Notes under the pieces: generated by a model
Told to the model about the DNA's origin: nothing
Databases searched by the model: none
What the model saw: only the letters and a program-made list of their open reading frames with translations
From: JAKALD01 sp963817785
GTDB lineage: Bacteria > Pseudomonadota > Gammaproteobacteria > Burkholderiales > SG8-39
Direction of reading: 5' to 3'
DNA: 64,000 nt
Assembly (NCBI GenBank): GCA_963817785.1
Contig: CAWFPL010000003.1
Span: forward strand, 558,001-622,000
Part shown: piece after piece, positions 7,904 through 16,718 of the stretch
How the letters are laid out: each line of letters starts with the position of its first letter
Position numbering within the stretch: the stretch's first letter is position 1
Position numbers and translations under genes: made by a program

Positions 7904-9490
7904 TCAGAAGCCCGCCGCCTGTCCGTCGCGGCGCGGGTCGCTCGCGGCGAGGTAGCCGCCGTCGAGCTTCCAGGCCATCTGCGCGCTGCCGAACTGGTTG
8001 TAGTCGTCGACCGTGACGATGCGGTGGCCGCGACGCGCGAGCTCCTCGAGCGTGGCTTGCGAAAAGCCGCCTTCGACGCTCACGTCCAGGCCCTGCACCC
8101 AGCGAAAGCGCGGCCCGTCGCTCGCGGCCTGCGGGTTCTGGCCATAATCGGCGATGCGCACCATGACCTGGGTGTGCCCCTGCGGCTGCATGGTGCCGCC
8201 CATCACGCCGAAACTCATCACCGGCCTGCCGTCACGGGTGACGAACCCCGGGATGATCGTCTGGTAGGGGCGCTTGCGCGGCCCGACGCGGTTCGGGTGG
8301 CCTTCGGTCAGCACGAAGGTGGCGCCGCGGTTCTGCAGCGAGATCCCGGTGCCCGGCACCACTACCCCCGAGCCGAAGCCCATGTAATTCGACTGGATCA
8401 TCGACACCATCATCCCGGAGGCGTCGGCGGCAGTGAGGTACACCGTTCCGCCCCTGGGCGGGGTGCCGGCGGCGAAGGGCTGCGCCTTCTTCATGTCGAT
8501 CAGCTTCGCGCGCGCCTTGAGGTAACCCTTGTCGAGGAGCCGTGCCGGCGCGAACGGCATGTGGTCGAGGTCGGCGACGTAGGCGAAGGCGTCGGCGAAG
8601 GCCAGCTTCAGCGCTTCGATCTGCACGTGCACGCTGTCGGCCGAGTCGATCGGGTGGCTGGCGACGTCGAAGCTCTCCAGGATTCCGAGCGCGATCAGTG
8701 CGACGATGCCCTGTCCGTTGGGCGGCAGCTCGTGCAGCGTGTAGCCGCGGTAGTCCATGGTCAGCGTGTCGACCCAGTCGGGACTGTGGGCCGCGAGGTC
8801 CGAAACCTGCATCACCCCGCCGTTGGCTTTGGCGTGGGCCGCGAGCTTTTCGGCCAGCTCGCCCCGGTAGAAGGCATCGCCCTTGGTGGCGGCGATCTTC
8901 TCCAGCGTCGCGGCATGCTCGGGGAAGCGGAACAGCTCGCCCGGCGCGGGCGCGCGGCCGCCCGGCAGGAAGGCGGCGGCGAAGCCGGGCTGCGACTTGA
9001 GCTCCGCGACCTGCGCCGCCCACTGCCCGGCGATCGTCGGCGACACCAGGAAGCCGTTGCGCCCGTAGCCGATCGCCGGCTCGAAGAGCCTCTCGAACGG
9101 CAGCTTGCCGAAGCGCGCGCTCAGCTCGCGCCACGCCGACACGCATCCCGGCACGCTGACGCTGTTCCAGCCGCGCATCGGCATGGTCTTGCTGCCGGCG
9201 AAGAACTCGGGTGTCCACCCGGAAGGCGAGCGGCCCGAGGCATTCAGTCCGTGCAGCCGGTTGCCATCCCAGACGATGGCGTACGCATCCGAGCCGATGC
9301 CGTTGGAGACCGGCTCGACCAGCGTGAGCGTGATCGCGGTGGCGAGGATCGCGTCGACCGCGTTACCGCCCGCGAGGAGCATACGCAGGCCCGCCTGCGA
9401 GGCGAGCGGCTGCGAGGTGGCGACCACGTTCGCTGCGAGCAGCGGCTTGCGCGGCCAGGCGTAAGGTAAATCCCAGGAGAAGGCGGGCAT
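7904..9490 (-). CDS. Gamma-glutamyltransferase family protein
   Basis: A 528-residue Ntn hydrolase of the gamma-glutamyltranspeptidase family, self-cleaved into two subunits. The probable nucleophile is Thr349 in GGTVYLTAAD. This departs from the usual Thr-Thr-His at the processing site, so cephalosporin-acylase-like or other specificity is possible. Other family features are SNGIGSDAYA near residue 62, PPNGQGI near 256 and ISLQNRGATF after the nucleophile. No clear signal peptide is present, which is unusual for a periplasmic GGT but common in GGT-like cytoplasmic enzymes. Confidence 0.85.
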   Translation of the reverse strand: MPAFSWDLPYAWPRKPLLAANVVATSQPLASQAGLRMLLAGGNAVDAILATAITLTLVEPVSNGIGSDAYAIVWDGNRLHGLNASGRSPSGWTPEFFAGSKTMPMRGWNSVSVPGCVSAWRELSARFGKLPFERLFEPAIGYGRNGFLVSPTIAGQWAAQVAELKSQPGFAAAFLPGGRAPAPGELFRFPEHAATLEKIAATKGDAFYRGELAEKLAAHAKANGGVMQVSDLAAHSPDWVDTLTMDYRGYTLHELPPNGQGIVALIALGILESFDVASHPIDSADSVHVQIEALKLAFADAFAYVADLDHMPFAPARLLDKGYLKARAKLIDMKKAQPFAAGTPPRGGTVYLTAADASGMMVSMIQSNYMGFGSGVVVPGTGISLQNRGATFVLTEGHPNRVGPRKRPYQTIIPGFVTRDGRPVMSFGVMGGTMQPQGHTQVMVRIADYGQNPQAASDGPRFRWVQGLDVSVEGGFSQATLEELARRGHRIVTVDDYNQFGSAQMAWKLDGGYLAASDPRRDGQAAGF

Positions 9491-9548
9491 CGGGGCTTCG
9501 GGTGTCGAGGACGCGCTATTCTACGGCCGGCGGCAGAGCTCGCCGCCC

Positions 9549-10619
9549 TCAGGCGGCCACGCTCTCGAAATCGAGCACGACGCGGCCGAGGACTTTGCCG
9601 GCCTTCAGCTCCTCGAGAGTACGGTTGACCTCGTCCGCCGGTCGCGTCTCGATCGGGGCGGGCCGGAGCTTCTTCTTCTTGGCCAGCGCCACCACCGCCT
9701 TCAGCTCGTGCAGGTCGCCGACGAAGGAGCCGATGATGCCGATGGCGCGCTGCGCGATCGGCGGCAGCGGCTGCACCAACTCGCCGCCGTATAGCCCGCA
9801 CAGCACGTAGCGCCCGCCTTTCCTGAGCGCAGCGATGCCCAGGCCCGCGGTGGCCGGCATGCCGACGAAGTCGATCACGCCCGCGATGTTGCCGCCCGCG
9901 AGCGAGGCCAGCATCTGCGCCGCGTCGGCGACGCGCGTGTCCAGCGTGTGCTTGGCGCCGAGCTTCTTCGCCGCCGCGAGCTTGGTCTCGTCGACGTCGC
10001 AGGCGACGATGTTCTTCACGCCGCGGGCGCGCAGGATCGACAGCGCGATCAGCCCCAGCCCGCCGCAGCCGAGCACGCCCACCCAGTCCTTCGCCCCGAG
10101 CTCGGGCAGCTTGTTGATCGCGCTGTAGGCGGTGAGCGCCGAACAGGCGAGCGTCGCGGCGAAGGAATCGTCGATGCCGCCCACCTCGATCAGGTAGCGC
10201 GGATGCGGCACCAGCACGTGCGTGGCGTAGGCGCCGGCGCGGTTGACGCCGAGATAGCGCGTCCCCGAGACGCAGTAGTTGTCCTTTCCGGCCTTGCACA
10301 CCGCGCACTTGCCGCAGCCGATCCAAGGGTAGACCAGGCGCTTCTGCCCGACGCGCACGCCTTCGGCGCGCGGGCCGAGCGCCTCGACCACGCCCAGCGG
10401 CTCGTGCCCGGGGGTGAACGGCGGCACGCAGCCGCGCTCCTTGACGTAGAAGCGCTTGCCGCCGCCCCAGTCGAAAAAGCCGTCCCAGATGTGCAGGTCG
10501 GAGTGGCACACCCCGGCGCGCGTGACGCGCACCAGCACCTCGGTGCCGGTCGGTTTGGGCGTGTCGCGCAGCGCCTTTTGCAGCGGCTTGCCGTGTTCGA
10601 TAATGTCCCAGCTGAGCAT
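9549..10619 (-). CDS. Zinc-dependent alcohol dehydrogenase (MDR family)
   Basis: A 356-residue medium-chain dehydrogenase. Catalytic zinc ligands are Cys38 (GVCHSD) and His72-Glu73 (GHEP). The structural zinc site is Cys102, Cys105, Cys108 and Cys116. The NAD-binding GCGGLGL motif lies near residue 185. The KKKK run near 293 is unusual but solvent-loop-like. A strong Shine-Dalgarno lies just before the ATG. The substrate is probably an alcohol or aldehyde; no specificity can be read. Confidence 0.9.
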   Translation of the reverse strand: MLSWDIIEHGKPLQKALRDTPKPTGTEVLVRVTRAGVCHSDLHIWDGFFDWGGGKRFYVKERGCVPPFTPGHEPLGVVEALGPRAEGVRVGQKRLVYPWIGCGKCAVCKAGKDNYCVSGTRYLGVNRAGAYATHVLVPHPRYLIEVGGIDDSFAATLACSALTAYSAINKLPELGAKDWVGVLGCGGLGLIALSILRARGVKNIVACDVDETKLAAAKKLGAKHTLDTRVADAAQMLASLAGGNIAGVIDFVGMPATAGLGIAALRKGGRYVLCGLYGGELVQPLPPIAQRAIGIIGSFVGDLHELKAVVALAKKKKLRPAPIETRPADEVNRTLEELKAGKVLGRVVLDFESVAA

Positions 10620-10623
10620 GGAT

Positions 10624-10631
10624 CCTCCTTT
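10624..10631 (-). promoter_or_regulatory. Strong ribosome binding site of the alcohol dehydrogenase gene
   Basis: On the minus strand AAAGGAGG lies about 4 bp before the ATG at 10619, a near-perfect anti-Shine-Dalgarno match that fixes the start. Confidence 0.7.
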
Positions 10632-10687
10632 GGAGCCGTATGGACGCTGCCGGTGCCAGTACGGCGCAGGTTCTTGCCTTTATACGA

Positions 10688-10736
10688 TCTCCGGCTTTTG
10701 AAGGGGTCGTCTTCTGACCCCTTCAAAAGCCGGAGA
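10688..10736. repeat. Palindromic repeat unit 1 (perfect 21-bp arms, 7-nt loop)
   Basis: Arms 10688-10708 and 10716-10736 are perfect reverse complements around a 7-nt loop. The inner core is AAGGGGTC / GACCCCTT and the outer ends are TCTCC / GGAGA. A tail ending CAAATCTTCA follows at about 10750-10761 and is shared with unit 2. The unit lies between the sulfhydrylase-like gene and the alcohol dehydrogenase gene, both on the minus strand, so it may be transcribed. Confidence 0.85.
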
Positions 10737-10809
10737 CAGGGGTAAAAGCCAAATCTTCAAGCACCGGTGCCTGCATATTCGCCGTCGCGCGGGTTTTGGT
10801 GATGTCGTG

Positions 10810-10858
10810 TCTCCTGTTTTCGAAGGGGTCAAAGAACGACCCCTTCGAAAACAGGAGA
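10810..10858. repeat. Palindromic repeat unit 2 (perfect 21-bp arms, 7-nt loop)
   Basis: Arms 10810-10830 and 10838-10858 are perfect reverse complements with the same AAGGGGTC / GACCCCTT core, the same 7-nt loop length and TCTCC / GGAGA ends as unit 1. The tail CAAAATCTTCA near 10871-10881 matches that of unit 1, so the two form a direct repeat of roughly 75 bp. Confidence 0.85.
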
Positions 10859-10892
10859 TCGGGGAAAGTCAAAATCTTCACGCGGGCGGTGT

Positions 10893-12182
10893 CTACTCCT
10901 TCGCCGCCTTCTGCAGCGCCTGATCGATGTCCCACAGGATGTCGTCGAGCGACTCGATGCCGACCGACATGCGCACCATGTCCGGCAGCACGCCCGCCTT
11001 CAGCTGCTCCTCCTCGCTCATCTGGCGATGGGTGGTCGAGGCGGGGTGGATGATCAGCGTCTTGGCGTCGCCGATGTTGGCGAGGTGGCTCATGAACTGC
11101 GCCGCCTCGATGAAGCGCTCGCCCGCCCCGGCGCCGCCCTTGACCCCGAAATTGAGCAGTCCGGAGGCCCCCTTGGGCAGGTACTTCTGCGCCAGCGCGT
11201 GGTACTTGCTGCCCGGCAGGCCGGGGTAGTTCACCCAGGCCACCTGCGCGTGCCCTTGCAGGAAATTGGCCACCGCGAGCGCGTTGGCGCAGTGCCGGTC
11301 CATCCTCACCGGGAGCGTTTCGATTCCCTGCAGCAGCAGCCAGGCGTTGAGCGGCGAGAGCGCGGGCCCGAAGGTGCGCATGATTTCCATGCGCGCCTTC
11401 ATGGTGTAGCCGAAGTCGCCGAAGGTCTCGTAGAAGCGCACGCCGTGGTAGCCGGGGGAGGGCTCGACCATCTCTGGGAATTTCCCGTTGTCCCAGGGGA
11501 ACTTGCCCGACTCCACGATCGCGCCGCCCATGGTCGTGCCGTGCCCCCCGAGGTACTTGGTCGCGGAGTGCACGACGATATCCGCGCCCCAGTCGAATGG
11601 CCGGCACAGGTAGGGTGAAGGCACGGTGTTGTCGATCACCAGCGGGATACCCGCTTCGTGCGCGATCCCGGCCAGCGCCTCGATATCGACGATGTTGATG
11701 AGCGGGTTGCCGAGCGTCTCGGCGTACAGCAGCTTGGTGTTCGGGCGCAGCGCGCGGCGGAAGTTCTCCGGCTCGTCCGGGTCGACGAAGCTGGTCTCGA
11801 CGCCGAGCTTCTTCAGGTTGACGCCGAGCAGGGTGTGCGTGCCGCCGTACAGCGTCGAGGCGGAGACGATGTGGTCTCCCGCCTGGGCGAGCGTCAGGAG
11901 CGCGACCACCTCCGCCGCCTGGCCGGTGGCGGCGGCGAGCGCCGCCCGGCCGCCCTCCAGCGCCGCCATCCGCTCCTCGAACACCGCCACCGTCGGATTG
12001 GAGATGCGCGAGTAGACGTTGCCGAAGGTCTGCAGGTTGAAAAGGCTCGCGGCGTGGTCCGCCGAGTCGAACACGAACGAGGTGGTCTGGTAGATCGGCG
12101 CGGCCCGCGCCCCGGTGGCCGCGTCCGGGATCTGCCCGGCATGCAGGCACAGCGTCTCGATGCCGAATTTGCGGTCAGCCAT
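10893..12182 (-). CDS. metY: O-acetylhomoserine aminocarboxypropyltransferase / sulfhydrylase-like PLP enzyme
   Basis: A 429-residue Cys/Met-metabolism PLP enzyme (fold type I), of the length and sequence type of O-acetylhomoserine sulfhydrylase. It would make homocysteine or methionine from O-acetylhomoserine and a thiol or sulfide. Visible are YSRISNPT (residues 57-64), the PLP-contacting aspartate region VIDNTVPSPYLCRP and the Schiff-base Lys209 in SATKYLGG. The C-terminal ESLDDILWDIDQAL is typical. No SAM riboswitch or MET box was seen upstream. An AraC regulator gene lies 76 bp upstream on the same strand. Confidence 0.9.
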   Translation of the reverse strand: MADRKFGIETLCLHAGQIPDAATGARAAPIYQTTSFVFDSADHAASLFNLQTFGNVYSRISNPTVAVFEERMAALEGGRAALAAATGQAAEVVALLTLAQAGDHIVSASTLYGGTHTLLGVNLKKLGVETSFVDPDEPENFRRALRPNTKLLYAETLGNPLINIVDIEALAGIAHEAGIPLVIDNTVPSPYLCRPFDWGADIVVHSATKYLGGHGTTMGGAIVESGKFPWDNGKFPEMVEPSPGYHGVRFYETFGDFGYTMKARMEIMRTFGPALSPLNAWLLLQGIETLPVRMDRHCANALAVANFLQGHAQVAWVNYPGLPGSKYHALAQKYLPKGASGLLNFGVKGGAGAGERFIEAAQFMSHLANIGDAKTLIIHPASTTHRQMSEEEQLKAGVLPDMVRMSVGIESLDDILWDIDQALQKAAKE

Positions 12183-12258
12183 GCGGGGATTCTAAAGCAC
12201 GCGGCGTAGCGCACCGCTGCCTGCGGCTGGCGTCTGCTCCACCGGTACGCGCCAGCGA

Positions 12259-13149
12259 CTACTTCTCGAGCTTGGCCTCGTCGCTTGCCGGGGGCTCGGG
12301 CTGAGGTACAGTCTTGGTCGAGGTCGCGCGGCGGTACTCCGACGGCGGGATTCCGACCTGGTGCAGGAAGAAGCGCGTGAAGTTGCTCTGCGCCGAGAAT
12401 CCGAGCTCGGCCGATACCTCGGCGATCTTGCCGTGCCCGGAGGAGAGCTTCTCGATCGCCGTCTCGACGCACAGCAAGTCGAGGTAAGCGCGTGGCGACA
12501 GCCCGGTGCAGACCTGGAACAGGTCGTAGAAGCGCGAGCGCGACAGCCCGACCTGGCTGGCGAGCTCGTCGATGTTGACTTCCTTGTTGGGACGGGCGCG
12601 CAGCAGCTCGATCGCGCGCCGAATGCGCGAATCCGAGAAGCGCGAGCCGCGCCACAGCGCGGCGGCCGCGCGGCGCCGCGCGAGGTACGTGTCGACGATC
12701 GACAGCACCAGCTCGAGCACCATGAACTCCAGGCGCTCGGCGGACAGGAACTGGTCGTTGACGACCTCGATGGCCAGGGTGTCGGCCAGGCGCCGGATGC
12801 GCGGCGTGATGGCTTCGCGCGGCCGCGGGAAGGGGTGCGCTTCCTGCACGCCGAACACGGCCGGGAAGCTCTCGCGCAGCCATTCGCCCGAGGCCTGCAG
12901 GGTGATCAGGCGAGTCGGCCGGGTGCCCGGCAGGCGCAGGTCCTGGTGCGTCTCCCCGGGGTTCAGGAACAGGATGTCGTCGCGCGTGAGCGTAACGCGG
13001 TGGCCGCCGATCAGGTAATCGCCGTCCCCGCCGTCGTGCTTGACGAAGATGTGCGGCTCGGGATGCGCATGCGGCTCGCTGGGCGCCGATGCCTCGGCGA
13101 GCATCACGCGTCCGAAACGCCCTTCGAAGATGCGGATCGGTCTGAGCAT
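12259..13149 (-). CDS. AraC-family transcriptional regulator
   Basis: A 296-residue regulator. An N-terminal cupin-like sensing domain (PHAHPEPHIFVKHDGG, LNPGETHQD) spans about residues 1-150. A C-terminal double helix-turn-helix spans about 175-275, with VGLSRSRFYDLFQ as the first recognition helix and LGFSAQSNFTRFFLHQVG as the second, closing IPPSEYRR. The start is taken as ATG at 13149, where the cupin domain begins. Longer upstream reading is non-conserved low-complexity sequence. It may control the downstream sulfhydrylase-like gene. Confidence 0.87.
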   Translation of the reverse strand: MLRPIRIFEGRFGRVMLAEASAPSEPHAHPEPHIFVKHDGGDGDYLIGGHRVTLTRDDILFLNPGETHQDLRLPGTRPTRLITLQASGEWLRESFPAVFGVQEAHPFPRPREAITPRIRRLADTLAIEVVNDQFLSAERLEFMVLELVLSIVDTYLARRRAAAALWRGSRFSDSRIRRAIELLRARPNKEVNIDELASQVGLSRSRFYDLFQVCTGLSPRAYLDLLCVETAIEKLSSGHGKIAEVSAELGFSAQSNFTRFFLHQVGIPPSEYRRATSTKTVPQPEPPASDEAKLEK

Positions 13150-13215
13150 ACGCCGGCAAGCATAATGGCCCGGCCGCCGGGACGCCAGGGGTTTGCTGCG
13201 GCGCCGCCAGTTGCC

Positions 13216-13236
13216 GGCGGGGCGGCCCGCCCCGCC
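13216..13236. repeat. GC-only inverted repeat
   Basis: Ten-base arms at 13216-13225 and 13227-13236 consist entirely of G and C and lie between the stop of the CoA-binding protein gene and the AraC start. There is no T tract, so an intrinsic terminator is doubtful; it could pause or protect a 3' end. Confidence 0.4.
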
Positions 13237-13277
13237 CGGGGGACGGCCGGGGCTGCCTGGGTCCGGTGATACACCCC

Positions 13278-13748
13278 CTAGTAAGCGAGCCAGCGGGGGC
13301 GTTTGGCCGAGATGACGCGGGTGTTCACGCCGGCCCAGCTCAGTCCGCCGAACAGCCGGGCGTGCTCGATCTTGACGCAGCGGTCCATCACCGTGTCCAG
13401 GCCCGCGGCCGCGGCCCTGGCCGCCGCCGCCTCGTTCTTGACGCCGATCTGCTGCCACAGCACCTTGGCGCCGATCGCGATCGCGTCCTCGCAGATCGGC
13501 ATGATCTCCTCGGTCCGGCGGAAGCAGTCGACGATGCCTACTTTTTCGGGGATGTCGCGCAGCGACGGGTAGCACTTCTGGCCGAGGATCTCGCGCTGCT
13601 GCGGATTGACCGGGATGACGCGGTAGCCGTGCTCGAGCATGTACTTCGCCGCGAAATAGCTGGGCCGGTACCAGCTCCCCGAGAGTCCCACCACCGCGAT
13701 CACGCGATTCTCTCCCAGGATGCGTCGCAAGGTGCTGATGTCGTCCAT
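13278..13748 (-). CDS. CoA-binding protein (YccU-like)
   Basis: A 156-residue single-domain Rossmann protein of the CoA_binding_2 family. The dinucleotide loop is VVGLSGSWYRPS (about residues 20-31), followed by IPVNPQQREILGQKCYPSL and DCFRRTEEIMPI, a pattern typical of YccU. The function of the family is not established. The start is ATG at 13748; longer reading upstream runs antisense into the esterase gene. It is divergent from the esterase gene with 213 bp between them. Confidence 0.87.
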   Translation of the reverse strand: MDDISTLRRILGENRVIAVVGLSGSWYRPSYFAAKYMLEHGYRVIPVNPQQREILGQKCYPSLRDIPEKVGIVDCFRRTEEIMPICEDAIAIGAKVLWQQIGVKNEAAAARAAAAGLDTVMDRCVKIEHARLFGGLSWAGVNTRVISAKRPRWLAY

Positions 13749-13775
13749 CGATGGCGCGCGGCTGTTGGCGAACAC

Positions 13776-13781
13776 ACTATA
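13776..13781 (-). promoter_or_regulatory. Possible -10 element for the CoA-binding protein gene
   Basis: TATAGT on the minus strand lies 28 bp upstream of the ATG at 13748. No convincing -35 element sits at the correct distance. Confidence 0.3.
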
Positions 13782-13835
13782 CCCGAGGGGTCGCTGCTGC
13801 GCGAAACGCTCCCCGGAGCGGCGAACCCGTTCCCC

Positions 13836-13841
13836 TATAAT
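13836..13841 (+). promoter_or_regulatory. Possible -10 element for the esterase/TPP-enzyme pair
   Basis: TATAAT at 13836-13841 lies in the 213-bp divergent gap, about 120 bp before the esterase ATG. The -35 position is not consensus-like. A perfect TATAAT is rare in such GC-rich sequence, which is the only support. Confidence 0.35.
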
Positions 13842-13961
13842 CGCTGCGTCCGCCGGAGGGGCTATGTACGTCGACGAACGCGTTGTGCTGTGCCTGACGA
13901 TGCCCCGGAGCCGCCGACGGCTCGCTGCGGGCGCGAGCAAAGACGGCTCGAAGGCGGCGAT

Positions 13962-14912
13962 ATGAGCCTGCATCCGCAGGTCGCGGCGCTGCTCGAGCGC
14001 GCGGCGCGCTCGCCGCTGCCGCTGTACCACACGGTCCCGCCGTTCGTCGCGCGGCGGCTTTACCGCGACACGCGCGGCGCGGTCTCGCCCAAGGCACCGG
14101 AGGTCGCCGAGGCGCGGCTGCTGCTTGCGCCGGGCCCGAGCGGGCCGGTTGCCATGCGCGGCTATCGCCCCTCAGGCGCCTCGCTACGGGAGATCCTGCC
14201 GGCGCTGGTCTACTTCCACGGCGGCGGCTGGGTCATCGGCGACCTCGATACGCACGACGTGCTGTGCCGGCAGCTCGCGAACGGCGCGCGCTGTGCGGTG
14301 TTCTCCGTCGACTACCGCCTAGCCCCCGAGTCGCCGTTTCCGGCCGCGGTGGACGACTGCATCGCCGCGACGCGCTACATCGCCGCAGAAGCTCGCGCGC
14401 TCGCGCTCGATCCCGCGCGGATCGCGGTGGGCGGCGACAGCGCGGGCGGCAACCTCGCCGCGGTGGTCTCGATCGACGCGCGCGATCGCGCCGGCCCGGC
14501 GATCGCGTTCCAGCTGCTGATCTATCCGGCGACCGACCAGCGCTGCGGCTTTCCGTCGCACGAGCGCAACGGCGACGGCTACCTCCTTACCAAGCGGTCG
14601 ATCGAGTACTTCCGCGGCTTTTACCTGCCGCGCAAGGCCGACTGGGAGGACTGGCGCGCCTCGCCTCTGCTTGCGAAGAGCCTGGCGGAGCTGCCGCCGG
14701 CGTTCGTGCTGACTGCCGGCTACGACCCGTTGATCGACGAGGGCAAAGCCTTCGCCGAACGGCTCGCGCGCGAGGGCGCGGCAGTGACCTGCCGCGAGTA
14801 TTCCGACATGGTGCACGGCTTCATCCTGATGGGCGGGGCGCTGGACCGCGCGAACGCCGCGGTCGAAGACTGCTGCGCCGCGCTGCGCGACGCGTTCCGG
14901 GGCGAGCCCTGA
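13962..14912 (+). CDS. Alpha/beta hydrolase, hormone-sensitive-lipase type esterase
   Basis: A 316-residue esterase of family IV. It has the oxyanion motif HGGGW (residues 86-90), the nucleophile elbow GDSAGGN with Ser160, the acidic residue in AGYDPLIDEG and the catalytic His in VHGFILM. The start is ATG at 13962, preceded by AAGGCGG. Its stop overlaps the ATG of the TPP enzyme (TGATG), so the two are translationally coupled. The coupling suggests that it feeds or clears an ester in the same pathway, which is an inference. Confidence 0.9.
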   Translation: MSLHPQVAALLERAARSPLPLYHTVPPFVARRLYRDTRGAVSPKAPEVAEARLLLAPGPSGPVAMRGYRPSGASLREILPALVYFHGGGWVIGDLDTHDVLCRQLANGARCAVFSVDYRLAPESPFPAAVDDCIAATRYIAAEARALALDPARIAVGGDSAGGNLAAVVSIDARDRAGPAIAFQLLIYPATDQRCGFPSHERNGDGYLLTKRSIEYFRGFYLPRKADWEDWRASPLLAKSLAELPPAFVLTAGYDPLIDEGKAFAERLAREGAAVTCREYSDMVHGFILMGGALDRANAAVEDCCAALRDAFRGEP

Positions 14913-16594
14913 TGCGCGCGGACCCCAAAGTGCGCCACGGCGGCAAGATCCTCGCCGACGCCCTCGTCGGTCATGGCGTGAAGCTCGCGTTCGGCGTGCC
15001 GGGGGAGAGCTATCTGCCGGTGCTCGACGGCTTCTACGACTTGCGCGACCGGCTCAAGTTTGTCGTCTGCCGGCAGGAAGGTGGCGCCTCGTACATGGCC
15101 GACGCATACGGCAAGCTCGCCGGCGAGCCCGGGGTGCTGTTCGTCACGCGCGGTCCGGGGGCGACCAACGGCGCGGTCGGCGTGCACACCGCGTTCCAGG
15201 ACTCGACGCCGATGGTGGTGTTCGTCGGCCAGGTCGGCAACGACTTTGTCGAGCGCGAGGCGTTCCAGGAGATCGATTACCGGCGCATGTACGGGCCGAT
15301 GACCAAGTGGGTCGCGCAGATCGATCGCGCGGAGCGCATCCCCGAGTACGTGAGCCACGCTTTCCACACCGCGATGGCGGGCCGTCCGGGGCCGGTGCTG
15401 CTCGCATTGCCCGAGGACATGCTGTTTTCCGAGGCCGCGGTGGCGGACGCGCCGCATTACAAGGTGGTGCGCCCCGCGCCCGCGCCGGGCGACATGCGCG
15501 AGCTCGAGCGCCTGCTGGCGGGCGCTGCGCGGCCCTTCGTGCTGATCGGCGGCGGCGGCTGGTCGCGCGCCGCCTGCGATGCGCTGCGCCGGTGGGTCGA
15601 GGCGAGCGGACTGCCCGCCGGCACTTCGTTTCGCTGCCAGGACCTGTTCGACAACCGCAGCCCGAGCTACGCGGGCGACGTCGGCATCGGCATCAACCCG
15701 AAGCTCGCGCAGCGCGTCAAGGATGCCGACGTGCTGCTGGTAATCGGCGCGCGCCTGGGCGAGATGACCACCGGCGCGTATTCGCTCGTCGAGGTGCCGG
15801 TTCCCAGACAGACGCTGATCCACGTGCACGCCGCTGCCGAGGAGCTCGGGCGCGTGTACCACGCGGCGCTGCCGATCAACTCGGGCCCCGCGCAGTTCGT
15901 CGAGGCGCTCGCCGGAGTGACGCTCGCCGGCGCGAAGTGGCGCGAGGCGACGCGCGCTGCGCGCGCCGAGTACGAGGCGTGGACGCAACCGCAGCCGATT
16001 CCCGGCAAGCTGCAGTACGCCGAGATCGTGAAGTGGCTCGACGGGGCGCTACCGGAGGACGCGATCGTGACCGGAGGCGCCGGCAACTTCTCCGGATGGG
16101 TGCACCGCTACTTCCGCTACAAGGGCTTTCGCACCCAGCTCGGGCCGACCAACGGCTCGATGGGCTACGGGTTGCCGGCAGCGGTCGCGGCAAAGCTCGC
16201 CGCGCCGCAGCGCACGGTGGTGGCGGTCTGCGGCGACGGCGATTTCCTGATGAACGGCCAGGAGCTCGCCACGGCGGCGCAATACGGTTGCGCGGTGATC
16301 GTGCTGGTGGTGAACAACGGGATGTACGGCACCATCCGCATGCACCAGGAGCGGGAGTACCCCGAGCGCATCCTGGGCACCGCGCTGACGAACCCGGATT
16401 TCGCCGCCTACGCGCGCGCTTTCGGCGGCCACGGCGAGGTGGTCGAGACGACCGCCGCGTTCGCGCCCGCGTTCGAGCGCGCGCTCGCCGCGGGCAAGCC
16501 GGCGATCATCGAGCTGCGCATCGACCCCGAGGCGATCACCACCGGCACCACGCTGTCCAACATCCGCGCCCAGGCTTTCGCCCGGCGCAAGTAG
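14912..16594 (+). CDS. Thiamine pyrophosphate-dependent enzyme, acetolactate synthase large-subunit-like
   Basis: A 560-residue three-domain TPP enzyme. The N-terminal PYR domain has the cofactor-activating Glu56 in CRQEGGAS. A central domain follows, and the C-terminal PP domain has GDGDFLMNGQE and the downstream NN pair of the Mg-TPP motif. It resembles IlvB-like proteins, but no small regulatory subunit gene is adjacent. A catabolic 2-oxoacid decarboxylase or carboligase is therefore as likely as acetolactate synthase. Coupled to the esterase gene by a 1-bp stop/start overlap. Confidence 0.85.
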   Translation: MRADPKVRHGGKILADALVGHGVKLAFGVPGESYLPVLDGFYDLRDRLKFVVCRQEGGASYMADAYGKLAGEPGVLFVTRGPGATNGAVGVHTAFQDSTPMVVFVGQVGNDFVEREAFQEIDYRRMYGPMTKWVAQIDRAERIPEYVSHAFHTAMAGRPGPVLLALPEDMLFSEAAVADAPHYKVVRPAPAPGDMRELERLLAGAARPFVLIGGGGWSRAACDALRRWVEASGLPAGTSFRCQDLFDNRSPSYAGDVGIGINPKLAQRVKDADVLLVIGARLGEMTTGAYSLVEVPVPRQTLIHVHAAAEELGRVYHAALPINSGPAQFVEALAGVTLAGAKWREATRAARAEYEAWTQPQPIPGKLQYAEIVKWLDGALPEDAIVTGGAGNFSGWVHRYFRYKGFRTQLGPTNGSMGYGLPAAVAAKLAAPQRTVVAVCGDGDFLMNGQELATAAQYGCAVIVLVVNNGMYGTIRMHQEREYPERILGTALTNPDFAAYARAFGGHGEVVETTAAFAPAFERALAAGKPAIIELRIDPEAITTGTTLSNIRAQAFARRK

Positions 16595-16685
16595 CCCCGC
16601 GGCGCGCGTTCGAGCTACGCCGGCGAATCGGGGGGGCAGGGGCGGGGGCGCTCTGCCTCGCTCCCCGGCAGCCGACTTTGGTGAC

Positions 16686-16718
16686 GCTTCGTTGCGACCT
16701 AGGTGGTCGCAACGAAGC
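16686..16718. terminator. Inverted repeat at the end of the YkgJ-like gene
   Basis: Fourteen-base arms at 16686-16699 and 16705-16718 flank a 5-nt loop. The hairpin covers the last codons and stop of the YkgJ-like gene and sits between two convergent genes. There is no T run on either strand, so it is only a possible transcript end. Confidence 0.4.
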
